DNA from: Bifidobacterium castoris
Lineage (GTDB): Bacteria > Actinomycetota > Actinomycetes > Actinomycetales > Bifidobacteriaceae
NCBI RefSeq assembly: GCF_003952025.1
Contig: NZ_QXGI01000003.1
Coordinates: 248,001 to 312,000, forward strand
Reading direction: 5' to 3'
Length of the DNA: 64,000 nucleotides
Part shown: positions 26,427 through 32,496 of the stretch, in pieces
Layout: every line of letters starts with the position of its first letter
How positions within the stretch are numbered: position 1 is the stretch's first letter
Position numbers and translations under genes: made by a program
Notes under the pieces: model-generated
The model's database searches: none
What the model saw: the letters and a program-made list of their open reading frames with translations, nothing else
Told to the model about the DNA's origin: nothing

Positions 26427-27046
26427 TCGCTCGAAGATCCATACGATTCCAGACGACGCTCGTTCGCCAATGTCTTCTTCGTGTCGCCAGTGTATTTGCG
26501 AGAGGCTTTTCCGAGCCCTGTGTGCTCGATGGCGGCAATAACCGCATACTTCACAAGAAAGTAGAAAATTGCCGCGCTGATTACGAATGCGATGATTCCG
26601 ACAAGAAAAGCTCCCATGATACTTCCTCTCCTATAGCTATTGATTCCATTTTGAGTAATGGCGTGCGGATGCGTCACGCTCTGTGTACTGTCATCACTCT
26701 TTGCGGGGCCGTCTGCGACGACGTTCGCGTATCCCGTTACGCCCCGGCAGGCGATGCGATATTCCTTGACATCGACTGTGTTTATCGGGCCGGGATTCTC
26801 CAGTTCACATCCATCCGCCTCACCCGCCATGCCACTCAGGCCACTCTCATGGTGCAGTGTGATGATGAAATCGTCGATACTGTCGATATAGGTTCCGTCT
26901 GCCAATGAGCCGTCGTAGTCAACCTCGACGAATGTGACAGGATCGCTCTCGTTTTGACCATTGCCACCGTTGCATGCCGCCATCGAGAGCAGCAGCGCGG
27001 CGGCTATGGGTATGATTGCGGTCTTGGTGCGCCATCGTATCCGCAT
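26423..27046 (-). CDS. Lysogenic-module lipoprotein with C-terminal membrane anchor
   Basis: 207 residues, function unknown. Signal peptide with lipobox SMAAC (Cys25), an extracytoplasmic domain (about 26-140) with two cysteines (C80, C100) that could form a disulfide, a membrane helix at about 142-166 and a basic cytoplasmic tail. It is transcribed with the repressor and integrase, so it should be made in lysogens. In other Gram-positive prophages lipoproteins in this place block entry of related phage DNA (superinfection exclusion); that is a hypothesis here. The DNA from 26340 to 26720 is visibly richer in A+T than its surroundings. Confidence 0.7.
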   Translation of the reverse strand: MRIRWRTKTAIIPIAAALLLSMAACNGGNGQNESDPVTFVEVDYDGSLADGTYIDSIDDFIITLHHESGLSGMAGEADGCELENPGPINTVDVKEYRIACRGVTGYANVVADGPAKSDDSTQSVTHPHAITQNGINSYRRGSIMGAFLVGIIAFVISAAIFYFLVKYAVIAAIEHTGLGKASRKYTGDTKKTLANERRLESYGSSSE

Positions 27047-27076
27047 TCTCTCCTCCTTCTTCTTCCTGGATTGGAT

Positions 27077-27910
27077 TTACGGCATGTCTTCGTACGCTTC
27101 TTGCTCGGCTTCGGTGTCGCCGTATTTGGCGGCGTAGTCGAATTGGTCGAGGTGGTCTGCGATCCACTGCGCGCTCACCTCACGTCCATTGTCGGAGGCG
27201 TCGCCGGTGCCTGTCCAGCGCGCGGGCGGTTCGCCGGTCTCGGCGATGCCGTCCAGTAGCAGGTCGAGCCGGTCGGACACCTCCCGCGTTTTGCGGCCGC
27301 GCAGCTGCGGCGTCGCGTCCTCGCCGGCCATGTGAGCCGTCACCTCGTCGAGATGGTCGCCGTACTCGAGCATGCACGCGGCCGCGGCCGCCGCCGGTGT
27401 GACGCCGAGTCGTTTCGCCAACCGGATCTCCGACAACGTCGGCACATGGGTCCGCGACCGGGCGCCGTAGCGTTCGGCGGCGAGGTTGACGATGCGGTCG
27501 GACAGGTCGCGCATCAACTGGGGGAGCGACTCGTCGACGAGCGCTGCGGTGACCGTCTCGAGGACGGATGGTCCTTCGATGCGGCAGGTTCGGCCGCTGA
27601 CCGCGTCGCGCACTCCGTGACGGTCCGTGTGAGCGTCGTCGCCGATGTCGACGGGGCCGTCGCCGGCGAACAGGTCGGCGAGCGTGACCTTTTCTCCGGT
27701 GAGGTCGGTCAGGCAGGCGCACAGGATGATCAGGTTCTCGAGCGTCGCGGAGGAGCGGTTGCGTTTGAGGCCGCTGAGGAATCCGGGCGTCCAGCGTGCG
27801 CCGTATCGGCGCGACGCTGCTGCGATGTTGTCCAGGGTGATGCCGTGTGCGTTGCGTATGGACTGCATCGTCTCGTACGCGATCTCGTTGATTCTCGTCG
27901 TGTTGCTCAT
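27077..27910 (-). CDS. Phage repressor, HTH protein
   Basis: 277 residues. An N-terminal helix-turn-helix of XRE type (about residues 5-70, with ITLDNIAAASRRYGARWTPGFLSGLKRNRSSATLENLIIL) is followed by an acidic, Ala/Arg-rich region of unknown fold. No LexA-like Ala-Gly cleavage site with Ser-Lys dyad is seen, so induction may rely on the ImmA-like peptidase instead of RecA. The gene diverges from the early operon across three operator-like repeats. No ribosome site precedes ATG 27910, and TAGACT ends six bases before it, so its message may be leaderless. Confidence 0.78.
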   Translation of the reverse strand: MSNTTRINEIAYETMQSIRNAHGITLDNIAAASRRYGARWTPGFLSGLKRNRSSATLENLIILCACLTDLTGEKVTLADLFAGDGPVDIGDDAHTDRHGVRDAVSGRTCRIEGPSVLETVTAALVDESLPQLMRDLSDRIVNLAAERYGARSRTHVPTLSEIRLAKRLGVTPAAAAAACMLEYGDHLDEVTAHMAGEDATPQLRGRKTREVSDRLDLLLDGIAETGEPPARWTGTGDASDNGREVSAQWIADHLDQFDYAAKYGDTEAEQEAYEDMP

Positions 27911-27927
27911 GTTGTCAGTCTAACAAC
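27911..27927. promoter_or_regulatory. Operator-like repeat O3, over the repressor start
   Basis: GTTGTCAGTCTAACAAC: half-sites GTTGT and ACAAC with the same 17-base core length as the two stronger sites. It covers the predicted repressor -10 (TAGACT, minus strand, 27922-27917), so binding here would shut off the repressor's own promoter. Confidence 0.55.
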
Positions 27928-27950
27928 TCGACACGCCGTAAACGTTAATC

Positions 27951-27971
27951 AGGTTGTCAACACGATAACCT
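27951..27971. promoter_or_regulatory. Operator-like repeat O2
   Basis: A 21-base imperfect palindrome with AGGTTGTC and GATAACCT as half-sites around AACAC. It overlaps the -35 element of the rightward promoter. Confidence 0.7.
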
Positions 27972-27981
27972 GTGATATGCT
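27954..27981 (+). promoter_or_regulatory. Rightward early promoter PR
   Basis: TTGTCA (27954-27959), a 16-base spacer and TATGCT (27976-27981). The expected start near 27988 lies inside operator O1, and the first gene begins at 28024 behind AGGAGG. Confidence 0.65.
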
Positions 27982-27982
27982 G

Positions 27983-28003
27983 AGGTTATCAACCCGACAA
28001 CCT
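27983..28003. promoter_or_regulatory. Operator-like repeat O1
   Basis: A 21-base site, AGGTTATC-AACCC-GACAACCT, matching O2 at 18 of 21 positions. Its start is 32 bases from that of O2, about three helical turns, which would allow cooperative binding on one face. It covers the start of the rightward transcript. Confidence 0.7.
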
Positions 28004-28023
28004 GACCCAGAGAGGAGGCCCGG

Positions 28024-28269
28024 ATGACAGCCACCAGCAACAGACCGGACACCGGCCAGAGAGAGCAGATGCTCACCGCGGCGCAAGTCTCCGCCCGATA
28101 CGGCATCACCCCCGAAAGCCTGCGGGGGATGCGGCACCGGCGCGAAGGCCCGCCGTTCTACCGCGTCAGCGAGAGAACTGTGCTCTACCGCATCAGCGAA
28201 CTCGAGCACTGGCTCAACGGCAAAAAAATTCAACCAGACAATGACCAGCCGCAGATGAAAAGGAAATGA
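28024..28269 (+). CDS. Small HTH protein, Cro- or excisionase-like
   Basis: 81 residues. Winged-helix/MerR-like excisionase fold (about residues 16-66: LTAAQVSARYGITPESLRGMRHR, then a wing with FYRVSERTVLYRISELEHWL). As the first gene from the rightward promoter it is placed like cro or xis. AGGAGG before ATG 28024. Confidence 0.7.
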   Translation: MTATSNRPDTGQREQMLTAAQVSARYGITPESLRGMRHRREGPPFYRVSERTVLYRISELEHWLNGKKIQPDNDQPQMKRK

Positions 28270-28270
28270 C

Positions 28271-28534
28271 ATGACCCGCATCAACATCCCGTTTGAGCTC
28301 ACCGACCGCGAACGCGACCTGCTCGACGGATTCGCCCAGCTCATCATCGCCGACCTCGACAAATGGCAGGAAGCGCTCAGCATCAACGAGGAACGCGCCA
28401 TAGAAAACGGGCACCCCCGGCAGGCGGAACGCCTCAAGGACGCCTGCCGCCACTACGGGGCGGTCAAGACCCGCATCGTCCAGCACCGACTGCAGGAGAT
28501 CCTCACCGACGACCTACCCAAGGGGGAGCGGTGA
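28271..28534 (+). CDS. Early protein of unknown function
   Basis: 87 residues, strongly helical and charged, no known motif. ATG one base after the preceding stop; the GTGA at its end overlaps the next start. Part of the early operon. Confidence 0.6.
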   Translation: MTRINIPFELTDRERDLLDGFAQLIIADLDKWQEALSINEERAIENGHPRQAERLKDACRHYGAVKTRIVQHRLQEILTDDLPKGER

Positions 28535-28776
28535 CCGCTCCGGACGGCATCGCCGACTGGTGGACGCCACGGCAGACGGCCGACTACATCGGCGTCCAAC
28601 CGCAGACGCTCGCCAAATGGCGCTCGCAGGACACGCACCCCGACCTGCCCTACCACCGGCTCGGACGCCGCATCCTCTACCAGCCCTCAGCGGTACGCAC
28701 GTGGTTCGACAACCACCTGCAACGCCGCACCTCAACCCAACCAACCGATTGCACCAGACACAGGAGCCTGACATGA
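28531..28776 (+). CDS. Second small HTH protein, excisionase-like
   Basis: 81 residues. HTH of the AlpA/excisionase group: WWTPRQTADYIGVQPQTLAKW followed by a short wing and WFDNHL. With the 28024 protein this gives two related DNA-binding proteins in the first three early genes; one is probably the excisionase and one the early regulator. GTG 28531 has GGGGGAG upstream and overlaps the previous stop. Confidence 0.68.
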   Translation: MTAPDGIADWWTPRQTADYIGVQPQTLAKWRSQDTHPDLPYHRLGRRILYQPSAVRTWFDNHLQRRTSTQPTDCTRHRSLT

Positions 28777-29051
28777 GCACCACACGATTCCTCATCCCCC
28801 TCGACGCCATCATCGACCTGCTCGACGAGCGACGCGCATTCTATACCGGCTACAAGGCCTATCAGGAGGAGCTAGGCGCGGCCGACTGCTACGAGCTCGG
28901 CCTCCTCCAGGCGACCAAGGACATCGACGGCAAATTGCGCGACCTGCACGTACCGATCATCGAAGCCGGCGTCTACGAATATGAGCCGCTGCCGAGCATC
29001 GGCGAGGTCGTCGACCAGATCCGCGCCCAGCGCGAGGAGGCACGGGCATGA
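28773..29051 (+). CDS. Early protein of unknown function
   Basis: 92 residues, acidic and helical (FLIPLDAIIDLLDERRAFYTG). ATGA overlaps on both sides tie it to its neighbours. No function recognised. Confidence 0.58.
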   Translation: MSTTRFLIPLDAIIDLLDERRAFYTGYKAYQEELGAADCYELGLLQATKDIDGKLRDLHVPIIEAGVYEYEPLPSIGEVVDQIRAQREEARA

Positions 29052-29278
29052 GCCGCAGCACCATCGTCAGCCGTGTGCTGCGCGTCGCCGCCACCCTTGC
29101 CGGCGGAATCCTGCTCGGCATGAGCATCGCCGCCCCCGACTACCTGTCCACACCATGGCCGCAAGGCCTCATCACGCTCACACTCGTCGCCGGCATCGCC
29201 GCCGCCACAGTCGGCATCATCGCCACACTGTTCGACGATTACGAGCCAGAGGAGGAGAGGCGACCGTGCAAGCGTTAA
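29048..29278 (+). CDS. Small membrane protein, two helices
   Basis: 76 residues with two predicted membrane helices (about 8-30 and 40-62) and an acidic C-terminus. Early expression makes a lysis role unlikely; membrane proteins in this place may act in exclusion or host takeover, but nothing specific is visible. GAGGAGG upstream and ATGA overlap. Confidence 0.6.
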   Translation: MSRSTIVSRVLRVAATLAGGILLGMSIAAPDYLSTPWPQGLITLTLVAGIAAATVGIIATLFDDYEPEEERRPCKR

Positions 29279-29718
29279 CGCTCATCATCCCCCGACCTCC
29301 GGTACCCAAGGGACGTCCGCGCGTCTACAAGGGGCGCGGCGTCACCCCGGAACGCACACGCCGTGAGGAGCAGGCCATCCGCGACATATTCCGTGAGGAG
29401 TATCCAGATTTCACGCCGCTCACCGGCCGACTCCTCGTCACCTGCCAGTTCTGGATGCCACGCAACGGCCGCCCCGACGTCGACAACCTCCTCAAACTCG
29501 TCACCGACAGTCTCAACGGCCTCGCTTACAAGGACGACGAGCAGATCGAACTACTCATGGGAATCCGCCACCTGCCCGACCGCAAAGTCCCCGGCAGAAA
29601 CGGCAAACCGCGGTGGCGCAAAGCGGGCGACCCGCTCACCTGTTGCGGCGAACCATATGAGCCGCACACCTCGATTCGTATCGAGGAAACCATCAACCAG
29701 GAAGGAAATCAATCATGA
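29266..29718 (+). CDS. rusA: RusA-family Holliday junction resolvase
   Basis: 150 residues. LIIPRPPVPKGRPRV at the start and RPDVDNLLKLVTDSLNGLAY with the catalytic Asp residues are diagnostic; KDDEQIELL follows. It resolves four-way junctions arising in phage replication and recombination. GTG 29266 sits behind GGAGGAGAGG and overlaps the membrane protein gene by 13 bases. Confidence 0.9.
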   Translation: MQALTLIIPRPPVPKGRPRVYKGRGVTPERTRREEQAIRDIFREEYPDFTPLTGRLLVTCQFWMPRNGRPDVDNLLKLVTDSLNGLAYKDDEQIELLMGIRHLPDRKVPGRNGKPRWRKAGDPLTCCGEPYEPHTSIRIEETINQEGNQS

Positions 29719-30059
29719 CTGCAGAAATCATCCCGAACGACCTGACCGGCCCCGAGCTCATTGAGCAGCTGCTGTTCGAGGACATCGACGAGATCAACAT
29801 CGACCTCGCCGAATTCGTGCCGCTCGCCAACAAAATCGCCGACGCCGCGGCGACGTTCATCGCGAAGGCCGACAAGCGCCTCTCCGACGACAAGCGTCCG
29901 CTCCTGGGCGAGAACCGTCGGCGTATCAGCACGGCCATCGTCGCCGCGAAACAGGTCATCAAGATCAGCGACGACATGTCTCGCCAGCTGCGCCTGCACG
30001 GCACGCGCATCACCAAGCAGCAGCCCAACACCGACGACGTGGAGGCTGCCGATGAGTGA
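29715..30059 (+). CDS. Early protein of unknown function
   Basis: 114 residues, acidic N-terminus and a long helix (AAATFIAKADKRLSDDKRP). ATGA overlap with rusA. Not recognised. Confidence 0.55.
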   Translation: MTAEIIPNDLTGPELIEQLLFEDIDEINIDLAEFVPLANKIADAAATFIAKADKRLSDDKRPLLGENRRRISTAIVAAKQVIKISDDMSRQLRLHGTRITKQQPNTDDVEAADE

Positions 30060-30228
30060 ACCTCGACACGCCTCCTACGTGGCGTCCTGCCGCAGCTGCG
30101 GCATCCTGCACGAACCCTGCAGCCTCAACACGGCCGTCACCAGCATCGAGGCCCACAAGCTCGTGCATAAACATCACAAATGCTCATACACGCCCATCAA
30201 ACCAAATACCGAGAGGACCACATCATGA
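30052..30228 (+). CDS. Zinc-finger-like microprotein
   Basis: 58 residues. CRSCG at about 14-18 and HKLVHKHHKC near the C-terminus could bind one zinc ion. Overlaps both neighbours by a few bases. Probably a DNA- or protein-binding adaptor; function unknown. Confidence 0.55.
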   Translation: MSEPRHASYVASCRSCGILHEPCSLNTAVTSIEAHKLVHKHHKCSYTPIKPNTERTTS

Positions 30229-30563
30229 CCGACAGCAGCATTGATCTGACCGCGGCGGCGGAAGAGCTCGCCACCCTCGAGGAGCGGAAAACAGCCATCG
30301 AGCAACGCATCAGCACGCTCAAAGGCAACATCCTGCAGCATGCAGCCGACGGACGCTATGAGGCGGGAGACCTGACGCTCACCGTCAGCGCCGGAACACG
30401 CAGCATCGACCCGACCCGCTTCGCGGCGGAATTCCCCGTCGAACAGTTCCCCCAGTACTACGAGCTCAAGCCGAAGGCTCTCTCAAAGATCGAGAAGATC
30501 GAAGGCAGCGCCCGCATCGCGGACGTCGTCCGTCAGGGTAGCAGAAGGGTGAGCGTCAAATGA
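30225..30563 (+). CDS. Coiled-coil early protein upstream of the nuclease
   Basis: 112 residues. N-terminal coiled coil (about 8-42: AAAEELATLEERKTAIEQRI) and a short beta-rich C-terminus ending in RRVSVK. Stands directly before the Cas4/RecB-like nuclease and is probably its partner; inference from position. GAGAGGA precedes ATG 30225. Confidence 0.6.
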   Translation: MTDSSIDLTAAAEELATLEERKTAIEQRISTLKGNILQHAADGRYEAGDLTLTVSAGTRSIDPTRFAAEFPVEQFPQYYELKPKALSKIEKIEGSARIADVVRQGSRRVSVK

Positions 30564-30595
30564 GCGAACTCAACAACGAGGAGGACGTGCAGTGA
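30560..30595 (+). other. Eleven-codon open frame linking two genes
   Basis: ATG at 30560 overlaps the previous stop as ATGA, and its own TGA at 30593-30595 overlaps the GTG start of the nuclease as GTGA; the ribosome site of the nuclease gene (GAGGAGG) lies within it. It may serve only to carry ribosomes across the gap. Confidence 0.35.
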
Positions 30596-31479
30596 CGAGT
30601 CCGGACATCGCACGCCTCGTCGCCGCCGCCAACGCGGATGACGCGTACACGCCTCCCCTCACACGCCGGAGCCCACTGTGGGCTCCGGTCCGCGACCGCA
30701 TCGAACAGCACATCGCCACGCAGCCGCGCAGCCTGCAAACCAATATCGGGCCCAGCGAGCTCGGCACGACATGCGTGCACTGCCTCGCCGCGAAACTCGC
30801 CGCATGGCCCAAACCGCAACAGGTCGCATGGATCCCGTTCATCGGCACCTGCGTCCACAAACAATTCGAGCAGCTGTTCAGCAACTGGCAAGGATGCATG
30901 ACCGAACGCCAGGTCGTCGTCGGACGACTCAGGGGACGCATGTACGCCTACAACGTCGCCGGCAGCATCGACCTATGGGTGCCCGCGCACCGCATGACCG
31001 TCGACTGGAAAATCGTCGGAAACACGACACTCCAGCAGGTCAAACGTCATGGCGTCAGCCAGCAGTACACGGTGCAGGCGAGCCTGTACGGCATCGGCCT
31101 CGAAAACGAGGGCCTCAAAGTCGACACATCGGCGATCTACTACCTGCCACGCAACAGCGTCACCCTATCCGACGCGCTGCCCATCGAATTCGCGTTCGAC
31201 CCGCAGCCGGGCAGGTGGGCGCTCGACCGCGCGCAACGCCTCACCACCATGCTCGACGACATCGAAACCGAGCTCGGCGCCGAGGCGCGTGACGAATGGA
31301 TCAGCCTGCTGCCGCGTGACCGTGAGCACTGTTTCGACTGCGACCGATGGGCCGACAGCAACCCGTTCGACCTGCCGCAAGGCACGCTCTACGAGCTGCC
31401 CGAACGGTGGACACGACTCGCCAACAGCATCGAGTCCCACTACCAACCAACCAACCAATCAACCAAGGAGAACCAGTGA
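30592..31479 (+). CDS. PD-(D/E)XK exonuclease, Cas4/RecB-like
   Basis: 295 residues. Catalytic residues of the RecB nuclease fold: D127 in GSIDLW, D138 and K140 in VDWK, then Q157/158 and Y159 in SQQYTVQASLYG. Four cysteines, C61 and C64 near the N-terminus and C247 and C250 near the C-terminus, are placed as in Cas4/AddB proteins that hold an iron-sulfur cluster. It lies between RusA and a putative ssDNA-binding protein, so a role in phage recombination is likely. GTG 30592 has GAGGAGG upstream. Confidence 0.8.
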   Translation: MTSPDIARLVAAANADDAYTPPLTRRSPLWAPVRDRIEQHIATQPRSLQTNIGPSELGTTCVHCLAAKLAAWPKPQQVAWIPFIGTCVHKQFEQLFSNWQGCMTERQVVVGRLRGRMYAYNVAGSIDLWVPAHRMTVDWKIVGNTTLQQVKRHGVSQQYTVQASLYGIGLENEGLKVDTSAIYYLPRNSVTLSDALPIEFAFDPQPGRWALDRAQRLTTMLDDIETELGAEARDEWISLLPRDREHCFDCDRWADSNPFDLPQGTLYELPERWTRLANSIESHYQPTNQSTKENQ

Positions 31480-32213
31480 TGTTCGGACAACCAAACAACT
31501 ACCAGCAGCCCTACAACAACGCCTACAACAACCAGTACGGCGGCCAGTACGGCAACGACCCATACCAGCAGCAGCCACAGGTCGACCTCGGCAGCGTCGC
31601 GGACTTCGCAGCCGGCGGCGGAAAGAGCTTCTTCAACGCCGACTCGCAGCCAGGCGCATCGGTCACCGGCGTCGTCACCGCCATCGAGGTAACCCAATAC
31701 CACGATTTCCAGACCAAAGCGCCCGGATTCTGGAAAGACGGCAGGCCTCAGAAGCAGCTGCACATCACGATCCAGACGGATCTGCAGACCGACCCTGATG
31801 ACGACGGACTGCGCAGCATCTGGATCAAGGGGTGGGGCAAGCAGATGGCGGCCTACCGCGATGCGAGGCGCCGTAACGGCGGCAAGGACCCGCGGCCGGG
31901 CGACACGTTCACCGCAACCTACATCGGACTCGGCGAACGCGGAGACGCGCCGCAGCCGCCGAAAATCTACCGCTACGAGATCCAGCGCGGCAACAGCCCC
32001 GAGGTCGCCGCATTCGGCGCGGAACCACAGCAGCCGCCGATGCAGCAGGCGGCGCCGCAGCAGGTCAACCTCACCCCGCAGCAGCCGGCAGCGGTGAGCG
32101 ATGAGCAGCGCGCGCAGATCATCGCGCTGCGCGATCAGGGCATGGCGCCCGCACACGTCGCCGCCCAACTCGGCCTGACCGAACAGCAGGTCTACGACGC
32201 TGGTCACCGCTGA
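31479..32213 (+). CDS. Putative ssDNA-binding protein
   Basis: 244 residues. A Gln/Asn/Tyr-rich N-terminus (about 1-30), a beta-rich central domain (about 45-165, SVTGVVTAIEVTQYHDFQ ... LHITIQTDLQTD) resembling the OB-like ssDNA-binding proteins found beside Cas4-type nucleases in actinophages, then a Gln/Pro/Ala linker and a C-terminal helix-turn-helix-like segment (DEQRAQIIALRDQGMAPAHV). The assignment rests on context and general pattern. ATG 31479 overlaps the nuclease stop. Confidence 0.55.
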   Translation: MFGQPNNYQQPYNNAYNNQYGGQYGNDPYQQQPQVDLGSVADFAAGGGKSFFNADSQPGASVTGVVTAIEVTQYHDFQTKAPGFWKDGRPQKQLHITIQTDLQTDPDDDGLRSIWIKGWGKQMAAYRDARRRNGGKDPRPGDTFTATYIGLGERGDAPQPPKIYRYEIQRGNSPEVAAFGAEPQQPPMQQAAPQQVNLTPQQPAAVSDEQRAQIIALRDQGMAPAHVAAQLGLTEQQVYDAGHR

Positions 32214-32319
32214 CAGTAGCCCCAACAGCCCTGAACACGAACCAGCGTGCACGCGGACTGCAACAGGCCGCACAGGGCACCAACCACACACCAACGATGA
32301 GAGAGGGGAGGAGACGCAA

Positions 32320-32496
32320 TTGACCCACACGCCCATATGTCCCACCTGCGGCAAACCACGCCCATACCTACGCAGAGACGGCGAATGCGAAAACTGCCAC
32401 CGATGGGGCCGCTACCACACCGACACCGACTACCGGCTACACGTCCTCGAAACCAACCGCACCAACTACCACCGCAGAAAGGGCCGAACACAATGA
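32320..32496 (+). CDS. Zinc-ribbon microprotein, TTG start
   Basis: 58 residues. CPTCG and CENC separated by 13 residues form a zinc ribbon; the rest is basic and ends in RKGRTQ. TTG 32320 lies six bases behind GGGGAGGAG, and the TGA overlaps the ATG of the primase gene (ATGA). No ATG or GTG gives a comparable product. About 100 bases before it, from 32214, hold no other gene. Confidence 0.6.
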   Translation: MTHTPICPTCGKPRPYLRRDGECENCHRWGRYHTDTDYRLHVLETNRTNYHRRKGRTQ

